DNA of 48,739 bases from Lentimicrobiaceae bacterium (lineage in GTDB: Bacteria > Bacteroidota > Bacteroidia > Bacteroidales > JALOCA01): NCBI GenBank assembly GCA_023227965.1, contig JALOCA010000025.1:1-48739 (forward strand), read 5' to 3'. Position numbers and translations under genes: made by a program. This document shows positions 17,279 to 25,285 of this stretch, one piece after another (the first letter of the stretch is position 1; every line of letters starts with the position of its first letter). Under the pieces are notes generated by a model. The model made no database searches. It was given only the letters and a program-made list of their open reading frames with translations, and was not told the DNA's origin.

Positions 17279-18766
17279 CTATTTATTTCTTAATCCGTAA
17301 ACTGTCCTGTAATGATAGCCATATACGGTATAGGTTATTGCATCCATAAATAAGCCCGGGCGATGAAATAATGCCCAGATAAAAAATTTCCAGTATTCAC
17401 CCCGTCCTTTATTTACAATCCCGATAATAAAAATTGATTTAATGAAGGCAAGCAAGTATGAAAATTCAATTTTATTTTGTTTTACGGGGCGTCGTTTATA
17501 GTCCAGTAAAAACCGACGAGCCCTTTTATAATATGGCTTTACAGAATATATATTTTTAATTATTGTTTTATAGCCATCCAGTAACTCATTGTTATCCATT
17601 TTAGGAATAAAGTTCATGGAAAAATCGGTATTATTACCGCTTGCTTCTATAGTCAATCTGTTTTCCGCCTCCATTCGTTCGTATAATTTTGTGTTTTTGG
17701 GTGCATTTAACAACCCAACCATTGCAGAAATAATCCCACTTTGCTGTATAAAGTCAATCTGCCGTTGGAAGACAGTGGAGGTATCACTGTCGAAGCCCAC
17801 AATAAATCCACCCGAAACCTGCATTCCTGCTTTTTGTATTTTTTTCACACTTTGGAGCAGGTCTCTGTTTTTGTTCTGTATCTTATTACATTCCTGGAGA
17901 GATTTTTCATCGGGAGTTTCGATACCGATAAAAGTGGAACTGAACCCGGCATCAATCATCAAAGTCATTAGCTCTTCGTCATCAGCAAGATTAATGGAAG
18001 TTTGGGTACTAAACGTAAATGGATATTCGTGACCCTGCATCCATTGTTGTATAGCCGGAAGCAGATTATTTTTAATTTCTGTTTTATTTCCAATAAAATT
18101 ATCATCAACAATAGATACCGGACCGCGCCAATTCAAATTATACAACGTATTCAATTCTTCCAATATCTGGCTGGTATCTTTCATCCTTACTTTATGCCCG
18201 AGAAGCGAAGTAATTTCGCAAAAATCACATGCAAAGGGACATCCACGGGTAACCTGGATATTCATAAAGGCATAGTCCTTCTTCGATAATAAATAGAAAT
18301 CGGGTATGGGAGTTAAAGTAATATCGGCAAATGCATCGGTTTTATAAATTCTTTGAGGAGTTTGCCCGTTTTCCAAATCTTTCAAAAACGGGGGCAGAGT
18401 AATCTCCGCTTCATTCAATATAAAATGATCAATTTGAGGATAGTTGCTATATTCTTGTGTAAAAAGAGGTCCACCCGCAACAATTTTCACTTTATGCTTC
18501 ATGCATTCTTCTATAACCCTTTTTACCGACTCCTTTTGTATGTACATGGCACTGATAAAGACATAGTCAGCCCAGGCGAAATCACTTGCTTGCAGTGCAG
18601 ATACATTCATATCAACCAGTCTTTTCTGCCATGTTGAAGGGAGCATTGCCGATACGGTAATTAATCCCAGAGGAGGTACGGCAGCCTTCTTGGAAATAAA
18701 ACGCAAAGCATGTCTGAAACTCCAGAACGAATCGGGATATTGAGGGTATACCATTAAAATATTCAT
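17279..18766 (-). CDS. Cobalamin-binding radical SAM protein (DUF4070 type)
   Basis: A 495-residue protein: N-terminal B12-binding Rossmann-like domain (residues 1-140, opening NILMVYPQYP), radical SAM core with CxxxCxxC in TRGCPFACDFCEI near residues 175-182, and a C-terminal region of about 150 residues with basic and hydrophobic helices as in DUF4070 proteins. Such enzymes methylate or rearrange unreactive carbons on lipids, cofactors or natural products; the substrate here is unknown. The window encodes a second protein of the same architecture at 40376. It stands alone, with its own promoter-like box. Confidence 0.86.
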   Translation of the reverse strand: MNILMVYPQYPDSFWSFRHALRFISKKAAVPPLGLITVSAMLPSTWQKRLVDMNVSALQASDFAWADYVFISAMYIQKESVKRVIEECMKHKVKIVAGGPLFTQEYSNYPQIDHFILNEAEITLPPFLKDLENGQTPQRIYKTDAFADITLTPIPDFYLLSKKDYAFMNIQVTRGCPFACDFCEITSLLGHKVRMKDTSQILEELNTLYNLNWRGPVSIVDDNFIGNKTEIKNNLLPAIQQWMQGHEYPFTFSTQTSINLADDEELMTLMIDAGFSSTFIGIETPDEKSLQECNKIQNKNRDLLQSVKKIQKAGMQVSGGFIVGFDSDTSTVFQRQIDFIQQSGIISAMVGLLNAPKNTKLYERMEAENRLTIEASGNNTDFSMNFIPKMDNNELLDGYKTIIKNIYSVKPYYKRARRFLLDYKRRPVKQNKIEFSYLLAFIKSIFIIGIVNKGRGEYWKFFIWALFHRPGLFMDAITYTVYGYHYRTVYGLRNK

Positions 18767-18793
18767 CGTTTTTTAATTAAGAATAAAACTTTA

Positions 18794-18801
18794 CAAAGTT
18801 A
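18794..18801 (-). promoter_or_regulatory. Bacteroidota-type -7 box of the B12-radical SAM gene
   Basis: TAACTTTG on the - strand, exact TAnnTTTG match, ending 27 bases before the start codon. Confidence 0.42.
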
Positions 18802-18920
18802 ATTCTCAATAATTTTTTTTTTAAAAAAAAGGGATTAACAGAAGATAATCAGGGATAAAACCCGCCATATAGTGGTTAATATCACAATGTAAAGATAAGT
18901 GGTATTTATCCCCCTAAAGA

Positions 18921-19766
18921 TTAAAGCGTTTCTTTCAGCTTCAACAGATACTGGCGTGAAACCGGAATAAGTTCATCAAATCCTTTGATGGTCAGCCAGT
19001 GGTTATTGTAATTCTTGTTGAGTCGTTCAATATAATATGTATTTACAATACATATTCTATGGCAACGAATAAAATTGGAATAGGGCTTTATCTGTTGCTC
19101 AACATTTTTAAGGGTATTCCTTATGAGTTTCTTTTTAAAAGTATCGCCTTCCTTATGTATAATTTCCACATAGTTATCGGCGGATTTAATGAAAACAACA
19201 TCCGCAATAAGAAGGTCTAATTTTTCGCCGCTGTTCTCCGAAATAAATGTTATGTTTTTGTTCAAGTAATTTTCTTCGTATTTTTCGATTTGTTTTTGTA
19301 TCATTTTTCTTTCTAAAACAAGTGCTTCGTTTTGCTGCTTTAATTTCTTAACCACATCATATAGCCATAAAACTACAGGCGGTGCAAGACAAATCAAAGC
19401 CACCTTAAACATTATATAAAAGGTAATACTTACAAATCCCACATAATGCAGATAAAAGGCAAAAGCGACCGAATTTAATGCCAATATCATGAAACCGCCC
19501 ATATTAGAAGGCAAAATTGATTCAAGTCTGTTTTGGTTATAGTTTTGAATGAGCCAGGGATAAACCAATCTCACCAGTACCATGAACAAAAAGACAATTG
19601 CCCCTAACCCGGCGACAAATAGTAAGCTGTTGTTAAAATCAAACCCGTGAAGTGGAAAGGGTTGAAAAAAAAGAACAAATAAAAACACACCCAAACTGAT
19701 ACTGAACAAAAGTCCCAGCTCTTCTTTCAATAAATATAGTAATTGGTTTAGTTTTTTGCTCATCAC
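18921..19766 (-). CDS. Membrane-anchored LytTR-family transcription regulator
   Basis: A 281-residue protein with four predicted transmembrane helices in the first 145 residues, a coiled-coil linker (KKLKQQNEALVLERKMIQKQ) and a C-terminal LytTR DNA-binding domain (about 178-281, with VVFIKSADNYVEII and NFIRCHRICIVN). It has no receiver domain, so it is a one-component membrane regulator. No sensor kinase is nearby. A perfect 13-base inverted repeat lies just upstream and could be its own operator. M3 (MSKKLNQ) is as likely a start as M1. Confidence 0.88.
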   Translation of the reverse strand: MMSKKLNQLLYLLKEELGLLFSISLGVFLFVLFFQPFPLHGFDFNNSLLFVAGLGAIVFLFMVLVRLVYPWLIQNYNQNRLESILPSNMGGFMILALNSVAFAFYLHYVGFVSITFYIMFKVALICLAPPVVLWLYDVVKKLKQQNEALVLERKMIQKQIEKYEENYLNKNITFISENSGEKLDLLIADVVFIKSADNYVEIIHKEGDTFKKKLIRNTLKNVEQQIKPYSNFIRCHRICIVNTYYIERLNKNYNNHWLTIKGFDELIPVSRQYLLKLKETL

Positions 19767-19805
19767 TGAAAACTAATTAAAATTCGGATTTTTACATCCC
19801 GGGTA

Positions 19806-19880
19806 TTTTAAATGATTAAGACCGTTATAAAAGTTGTGTTCTATTTATATTTCGACTCGCTCAATACTAATCATTTAAAA
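19806..19880. promoter_or_regulatory. Perfect 13-base inverted repeat upstream of the LytTR gene
   Basis: TTTTAAATGATTA at 19806-19818 and its exact reverse complement TAATCATTTAAAA at 19868-19880, with 49 bases between. The near arm is 39 bases before the LytTR start. It is a candidate operator for autoregulation, or a long stem in the leader RNA. The rest of 19767-20011 shows no other structure. Confidence 0.55.
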
Positions 19881-20011
19881 ACATACAAAAATAACTGATT
19901 TTTTTGTTAAATTTCACCTGTCGTATCTAAAATCCAATAATTAAATTCTGTTCTACCTGGAGAGCAACAATTTTTATTATTCACTAATTAACCCATTAGA
20001 TAGCCAGCACA

Positions 20012-22213
20012 TTATCCCTTCTTCTCCATCCTGCTTACTTTCAAAACTCCCTTGAGTTTTTTCAATTGACGATAAAGAGTATCCAACTGCTTACGGTCCT
20101 TTACATACACAGTAAAATAGCCTTCAAACTTGCCACCTTTGGACGTTATTTGCATAGAACGAATATTCACATGCATTTCGTCGGAAATAAGGTTGGTAAT
20201 GTTGCTGAGCATTCCCACTTCGTCAACACCTATTATACGAATATCGGCAAGAAAAGCAGTAAGCGTACCAGGGTGCCCCCAACATGCGGTAGTTACGCGG
20301 TAGCCATAGCGATTCCGCATTTGCAAGGCGTTAGGACAATCGGCACGATGGATAGTGATGCCTTTCTCCACAGTAATGAAACCAAAAATTTCGTCTCCAT
20401 ACACCGGACTACAACATTTTGCCTTTTTAAAATCGCTGATTTCGGAAGTATCGTTGATTATTACAACCACTTTCGATAAATCTTCTTCCCGTTCGGGCGT
20501 TTTTTCCGGTTCTGGTTTTTCAACCGTTTTTTCCGGTTCAACTTTGGGTGCAGACAGAAAAACTTCTTTTATTTCGGTGATGTCAATTTTCCCGGAACCA
20601 ATGTCCTGGTAAAGTACAAGCGGGCCAGCCAATCTGAAAAAGGCAACCAGTTTGTTTATATTTTCGTCGTTAAACTGGAGTTTTAATTGGGAAAGCTTGC
20701 GGGCAAGCATATCTTTGCCCATATTGGCATCCTTACTGAAGAGTTGCTCTTTCAGAGTGCGTTTTATCTTTTGTTTTACCCTAGGTGATACCACCCAGTT
20801 AAGCCAGTCAATATTCGGTTTCTGGTTTTTGGAAGTAATGACCTCTACCTTGTCACCGTTTTTCAGTACATGTTTAATGGGAACAATTTTACCATTTACC
20901 AATGCGCCGGTACATTTCGAACCTATGATTGTGTGAATGTCGAAGGCAAAATCGAGAACGGTAGCTCCGGAAGGAAGTTTTTTTAAATCGCCATCAGGGG
21001 TGAAAACATACACATCACTCGAAAATGTTTTTAGTTTGTTAAGGTCGTTGAGGTCTTTTTCGTCGGAAAGGGGCTTATCGAGCATTTCTCTTATCTTTCG
21101 CATCCATTGGTCGCCTTCGTCGCGGTTGCTCGCTTCTTTGTACTTCCAATGAGCGGCATGGCCTTTTTCGGCTTCTTCATCCATTCGCCGCGTACGGATT
21201 TGTACCTCCACAAATTTTCCCCGAGGTCCCATAACCGTAATATGCAACGATTCATACCCGTTCAATTTGGGGATGGTTATCCAGTCGCGTAAACGCAGGG
21301 TATCGGGTTTATAAATATTGGTAATAACGGTATAAACTCTCCAGCAATCCTCTTTTTCTTTTTTTAACTCCGATTCTATAATAATACGAATGGCGAACAA
21401 GTCGTAAACCTGATTAAAATCAAGATGCTGCTTTTGCATCTTGTTCCATACAGAAGGGATGGATTTGGTGCGGCTTTTTATTTCGTAAGTATAACCTGAT
21501 ATGTCCAGTTCTTTGCGTATGGGTTCAACAAAATCGCGAATGTAACGTTCCTGCATCAGTTTGAACTGAGTAATCTTTACAGAAAGATCTTCATACTCAT
21601 CTGGTTTCGAAAACCGCATACTTAGGTCTTCTAGCTCGGTTTTTATCCAGTATAAGCCTAAACGGTGCGCTATGGGAATGTAAAGCAAGGTGGTTTCCGA
21701 CAATATTTTTTGTTGCATTTCGGGGCTTAGCGTTTTAAATCTTCGCATGTAATGCAACCTGTCGGCAAGTTTAATCAGGATAATACGTGGGTCTTCCGAA
21801 TAGGTAAGGAAAAGACTGATAAAGTTTTCGGCATTCAGCGAAATTTTTTCGGTTTGCATTCTGCTGATATTTGCCATTCCACCGAGGATGCCTGCAATTT
21901 TTTTTCCAAAAACCTTTTCAATTTCTTTTACCGGGAAATTTCCTTTATGGATGATATCGTGCAGTAATGCACAGATAACAGAAGTAAGCCCTAATTCGAG
22001 TTCTTTGGCAACAATACGTGCCACATCTATGGAGTGGATAAAATAAGGATCACCCGATTTACTGGTTTGGGAATGCAAGGTTTGATAGCACAAATCAAAG
22101 GCATTGCGAAGCAGTTGGTATTCATTTTTACCGAGAGGTTCGGAAAAAACTTCAAGCAAGTCTGCAAACTGGGAAACGAGTTGTTCCTTTTCTTTTCTGT
22201 CTTCTGAAAGCAT
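20012..22213 (-). CDS. relA: Long RelA/SpoT-homologue, synthetase with degenerate hydrolase domain
   Basis: A 733-residue protein: HD hydrolase-like domain (about 30-200), (p)ppGpp synthetase (about 235-360, with RLRDWITIPKLNGYESLH and VEVQIRT), TGS (about 410-470) and C-terminal ACT (about 655-730). The synthetase residues are kept and the RxKD-type motif reads RLRD. In the HD domain H60, H85-D86 and D151 are kept, but the positions matching R44, E81, D82 and N148 of the streptococcal enzyme are S51, H89, K90 and Y155. Hydrolysis is therefore probably lost and this is likely the synthesising enzyme, with a bifunctional SpoT elsewhere. It is last in an apparent clpS-nfeD-floA-relA operon, 37 bases after floA. 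Confidence 0.92.
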   Translation of the reverse strand: MLSEDRKEKEQLVSQFADLLEVFSEPLGKNEYQLLRNAFDLCYQTLHSQTSKSGDPYFIHSIDVARIVAKELELGLTSVICALLHDIIHKGNFPVKEIEKVFGKKIAGILGGMANISRMQTEKISLNAENFISLFLTYSEDPRIILIKLADRLHYMRRFKTLSPEMQQKILSETTLLYIPIAHRLGLYWIKTELEDLSMRFSKPDEYEDLSVKITQFKLMQERYIRDFVEPIRKELDISGYTYEIKSRTKSIPSVWNKMQKQHLDFNQVYDLFAIRIIIESELKKEKEDCWRVYTVITNIYKPDTLRLRDWITIPKLNGYESLHITVMGPRGKFVEVQIRTRRMDEEAEKGHAAHWKYKEASNRDEGDQWMRKIREMLDKPLSDEKDLNDLNKLKTFSSDVYVFTPDGDLKKLPSGATVLDFAFDIHTIIGSKCTGALVNGKIVPIKHVLKNGDKVEVITSKNQKPNIDWLNWVVSPRVKQKIKRTLKEQLFSKDANMGKDMLARKLSQLKLQFNDENINKLVAFFRLAGPLVLYQDIGSGKIDITEIKEVFLSAPKVEPEKTVEKPEPEKTPEREEDLSKVVVIINDTSEISDFKKAKCCSPVYGDEIFGFITVEKGITIHRADCPNALQMRNRYGYRVTTACWGHPGTLTAFLADIRIIGVDEVGMLSNITNLISDEMHVNIRSMQITSKGGKFEGYFTVYVKDRKQLDTLYRQLKKLKGVLKVSRMEKKG

Positions 22214-22250
22214 TCCTGCCCTTTGTATGTTAGTAATTTAACTTCTGTAA

Positions 22251-23252
22251 TTATTTAGGTTCGTTTTTTTGAATCTCGCTTTTCTGTTTGGGATTTTGGG
22301 AATCGGCTATTGCCTCCCGCATCTTTGTGTCGGATTTTATATTTTCAAATTTATAATAATCCATCACACCCAGGTTTCCGCTCCGGAAAGCATCGGCAAG
22401 AGCCATTGGGATCTGCGCTTCTGCTTCTATCACTTTTGCCCTTGCTTCCTGCGCTTTAGCTTTCATTTCCTGCTCGGTGGCAACAGCCATGGCACGGCGT
22501 TCTTCGGCTTTGGCCTGTGCAATATTTTTATCGGCATTTGCCTGGTCCATTTGCAGCATGGCTCCGATGTTTTTCCCTACATCCACATCTGCAATGTCAA
22601 TGGAAAGGATTTCGAAGGCGGTTCCCGAATCGAGCCCCTTGGCAAGAACCACTTTAGAAATGGAATCAGGATTTTCGAGCACTTCCTTATGCGATTTTGC
22701 AGAGCCAATAGCGGTAACAATACCTTCGCCTACACGTGCAAGCACGGTTTCCTCACCTGCTCCGCCCACCAATTGTTTGATACTTGTACGTACGGTTATC
22801 CTTGCTTTAACAATTAGCTGTATACCATCCTTGGCTACTGCAACAACAGGAGGTGTGTTAATAACTTTGGGATTAACCGACATTTGCACGGCTTCAAATA
22901 CATCGCGACCCGCAAGGTCGATGGCTGTCGCCATTTTAAAATCGAGTGAGATATTGGCTTTGTCGGCAGAAATAAGTGCGTTTACTACTGATTTTACCCT
23001 GCCACCTGCCAAAAAATGTGCTTCCAGCTCATTTCTGTTCAAAATTAAGCCTGCTTTTGTTGCATTTACTAATGCACTTACAATTACGTTTGGGGGAACT
23101 TTTCTCCATCGCATCAGTACAAGTTGGATAAGAGATATTTTAACTCCCGATACTAAAGCTGAAAACCATAAACCTACGGGGATAAAGTAAAAAATCAGCC
23201 AAAGTCCGAAAAGACTAGCTATTCCGATTGCTAAAATGATAATGGGTTGCAT
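22251..23252 (-). CDS. floA: Flotillin-like membrane scaffold FloA
   Basis: A 333-residue flotillin-like protein (YqfA/FloA family). It has an N-terminal membrane hairpin (residues 4-40), a PHB/SPFH-like region and a long Ala/Glu/Lys-rich helix (QAKAEERRAMAVATEQEMKA), ending with the characteristic NLGVMDYYKFENIKSDTKMR. FloA forms membrane microdomain assemblies that organise membrane proteins and fluidity. It lies 23 bases after nfeD, the usual partner gene. Length is normal for the family. Confidence 0.95.
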   Translation of the reverse strand: MQPIIILAIGIASLFGLWLIFYFIPVGLWFSALVSGVKISLIQLVLMRWRKVPPNVIVSALVNATKAGLILNRNELEAHFLAGGRVKSVVNALISADKANISLDFKMATAIDLAGRDVFEAVQMSVNPKVINTPPVVAVAKDGIQLIVKARITVRTSIKQLVGGAGEETVLARVGEGIVTAIGSAKSHKEVLENPDSISKVVLAKGLDSGTAFEILSIDIADVDVGKNIGAMLQMDQANADKNIAQAKAEERRAMAVATEQEMKAKAQEARAKVIEAEAQIPMALADAFRSGNLGVMDYYKFENIKSDTKMREAIADSQNPKQKSEIQKNEPK

Positions 23253-23275
23253 ATTATTAGAATTTAATTGAGAAA

Positions 23276-23746
23276 TCAGGATTCTTTAAGTTTTACAATC
23301 AGTTTATTGGCTTCAACTTTCATGACAATAATTTCTTTTTGCTGATCAATAAAATCGCCCTGAGTATGGGCTTCAAAATATTCGTCATTAACAAGCACTT
23401 TGCCTGCGGGAGCCAAACGCGAAATGGTAATTCCGGTATCGCCTGCTTTTACGGCATCATTTTCTATTACATTCATTTTGCCTGTAATTTCTGTTTTCAG
23501 CATCATACGGTTCCATGTTTTCGAACGTAGGGAAAGGATAAGCAACCCTATACCGGCAACTAATGAAATTGCAAGGGTAACATGCCCTGCCGTGGCACCA
23601 TATATTCGGTAGGTTTGCCATATGCCCAATGCTATCAGGATAAAGCCCAGGATACCGGCTACAGTAGTACCGGGTAAAACAAGCACTTCGAGAACGATAA
23701 ATACAATTCCGATAAAAATCAAAAGGGCAATAACGGTCCAGCTCAT
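23276..23746 (-). CDS. NfeD-like membrane protein (short form)
   Basis: A 156-residue protein: three or so hydrophobic helices in the first 75 residues (VIALLIFIGIVFIVLEVLVL, and WQTYRIYGATAG between helices), then a beta-rich OB-fold domain (GDTGITISRLAPAGKVLVND). This is the short NfeD form without the ClpP-like protease domain. NfeD proteins are partners of SPFH/flotillin proteins, and floA follows directly. It starts 9 bases after clpS ends. Confidence 0.9.
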   Translation of the reverse strand: MSWTVIALLIFIGIVFIVLEVLVLPGTTVAGILGFILIALGIWQTYRIYGATAGHVTLAISLVAGIGLLILSLRSKTWNRMMLKTEITGKMNVIENDAVKAGDTGITISRLAPAGKVLVNDEYFEAHTQGDFIDQQKEIIVMKVEANKLIVKLKES

Positions 23747-23755
23747 ACAATAGTT

Positions 23756-24043
23756 TTATTGAATACTAACACTTAATCCCTTGTTCGTCATTTTTTTTGC
23801 ATAAGGCTCAAGTTTGTCGGGCAAGCCAGTTTTAACTGTGCATTTCCCCTTGAAATGGGCGAGCAATGCACATTGTTCCGCCTGACAAGGTTCGTGTTCA
23901 CAGATTTCTATAAGAGATTGAATCACAAAATCGAATGTATTTACATTATCATTATGTAATACTAAATCGCTGTAATCCTCATGTTTAGATTCAGATAGAG
24001 GTTGGGTGGAGGTTTTTTCGTCGGTTGCCATATCTGTACACAT
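23756..24043 (-). CDS. clpS: ATP-dependent Clp protease adaptor ClpS
   Basis: A 95-residue protein with the ClpS core LVLHNDNVNTFDFVIQSLIE (matching the LLNDdyTpmeFVv motif) and LLAHFKGKCTVK, after a charged, flexible N terminus. ClpS binds N-degron substrates and delivers them to ClpAP or ClpCP. It is the first gene of the clpS-nfeD-floA-relA run. M5 is an alternative start. No clear promoter box was found in the 148 bases upstream, which hold only an A/T-rich stretch with a small stem (ATGCAA/TTGCAT). Confidence 0.88.
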   Translation of the reverse strand: MCTDMATDEKTSTQPLSESKHEDYSDLVLHNDNVNTFDFVIQSLIEICEHEPCQAEQCALLAHFKGKCTVKTGLPDKLEPYAKKMTNKGLSVSIQ

Positions 24044-24191
24044 TTTCTTCCACTGTAAAATTACTTTTTTTTCCCATGCAAAATTTGTCTTGCATTTTTT
24101 TTATTAACAATCAAAAAACGGAATCCAAACAGCACAAAAACCGGAAAATTATTCACTCCTTTCATTCAATTTTTAAATAATGGAATATCTG

Positions 24192-24935
24192 TTAAAGAAG
24201 GCTATTTATACGGAAACTGTGCACTTTACGAACAACATAGGGATTTCCATATAATGTTTCTACCTGTGCTTCCAAAAATGCCTGTTCATATACCCGTTTA
24301 CCAGGCGATAGGTGATATGTAATAGTTCCTACCCCATTTTGTGTAGGTATAATTTGCCTTTTTAGCCCCTCCGAGGTTTTCATCAGCTTAAAAAACCTTA
24401 CGTTTCTGGCTTTATCTGTAGTAGATAGCTGTATAATATATTTATTGTCAGTAGCTATCCGGTTAATAGTTTTTACCACTATCGCTGTTTTATAATCAAT
24501 CTGTTTACCTTCTTTCGTGTATTCTTTTAAGCCTGGCTGGGGATAATCATTTTCATAAGGAATTTCGGCTGCTACCTTTCCGTTTTTATAATAGCGGATC
24601 ATCGGTCCGTTTTTTTTCCCTTTGACATAATGAATAAGGGTATTGAGCTTCCCGGAAGTATAATACAGCTTCCCGGTTCCCTCTTTTTTCCCGTTTATAT
24701 AAATAAATTCATGGCTTACTTTCCCATTTTCAAAATAATTACGGGCAATGCCATCATATTTTCCTTTGTTAATGGTAATTTCAGAAACCAGTGTTCCATT
24801 TGCACGAAAAGTGCGTTTTATATTATTTCCCTTTAAATGGTTGGCAGGCAGATTATCATCCGCATTCTGCGTCTGTTGCTGACAGGAAACAAAAAATAGT
24901 ACGGCAACCAATTGAAAAATAAATAATTTCTTCAT
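24192..24935 (-). CDS. MORN-repeat lipoprotein
   Basis: A 247-residue lipoprotein. The signal peptide ends in a lipobox (VLFFVSCQQQ, Cys at about residue 18). Five or so MORN-type repeats follow, of the form NGKxxxExxYxNGKKxGxxxxY (for example YFENGKVSHEFIYINGKKEG), covering about residues 40-140, then a beta-rich C terminus without repeats. It resembles the YwqK-like antitoxin-module proteins common in Bacteroidota, whose function is unknown. It has its own -7 box and is divergent from the small lipoprotein gene at 25076. Confidence 0.82.
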   Translation of the reverse strand: MKKLFIFQLVAVLFFVSCQQQTQNADDNLPANHLKGNNIKRTFRANGTLVSEITINKGKYDGIARNYFENGKVSHEFIYINGKKEGTGKLYYTSGKLNTLIHYVKGKKNGPMIRYYKNGKVAAEIPYENDYPQPGLKEYTKEGKQIDYKTAIVVKTINRIATDNKYIIQLSTTDKARNVRFFKLMKTSEGLKRQIIPTQNGVGTITYHLSPGKRVYEQAFLEAQVETLYGNPYVVRKVHSFRINSLL

Positions 24936-24985
24936 GCTTTGCTGATATTATGATATAATAACGGAAATATTTAACTTAAGGTGTT

Positions 24986-24993
24986 CAAATGTA
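24986..24993 (-). promoter_or_regulatory. Bacteroidota-type -7 box of the MORN lipoprotein gene
   Basis: TACATTTG on the - strand, exact TAnnTTTG match, 50 bases before the start. It lies back to back with the + strand promoter at 25002-25031. Confidence 0.42.
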
Positions 24994-25001
24994 AAAAGTT
25001 T

Positions 25002-25031
25002 TTTGCCAATTCTGATTTTTTTATACTTTTA
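25002..25031 (+). promoter_or_regulatory. Promoter of the small lipoprotein / serine hydrolase pair
   Basis: TTTG (25002-25005) and TACTTTTA (25024-25031, seven of eight positions of TAnnTTTG) are separated by 18 bases, close to the usual Bacteroidota spacing. It lies 44 bases before the ATG at 25076. Confidence 0.42.
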
Positions 25032-25075
25032 TCGCCGATTGAAAAAGGGATTATCATTATATCAATTTACACACT

Positions 25076-25279
25076 ATGCTTATAAACTTAATTAAAAAGA
25101 ACTGGTTATTAATTGTACTTTGTTGTTTTATATCTGTTACACTGCCTTCCTGCGCAAAGAGTGTTTGCCACGGACACCCCACTACACATAAGGTAAAGAA
25201 GCACAAATCAGTTTATACAAAGCACAAAGCCAAACAGCACAAACCCATACAAAAAGATTTTATCATCAAAAACAAGTAA
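25076..25279 (+). CDS. Small Lys/His-rich lipoprotein, unknown
   Basis: A 67-residue protein with a signal peptide and lipobox (SVTLPSCAKS, Cys at about residue 26) and a mature part of about 40 residues very rich in Lys and His (HKVKKHKSVYTKHKAKQHK). It may bind metal or nucleic acid or simply be a charged surface tail; no family recognised. It has a plausible promoter and lies 6 bases before the serine hydrolase gene, which supports it being real. Confidence 0.6.
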   Translation: MLINLIKKNWLLIVLCCFISVTLPSCAKSVCHGHPTTHKVKKHKSVYTKHKAKQHKPIQKDFIIKNK

Positions 25280-25285
25280 CATTAT

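Noticed and set aside
24078..24105. Terminator-like stem ATGCAA/TTGCAT followed by T on the + strand
   Set aside because: Both flanking genes are on the - strand, where the stem is followed by A rather than T.
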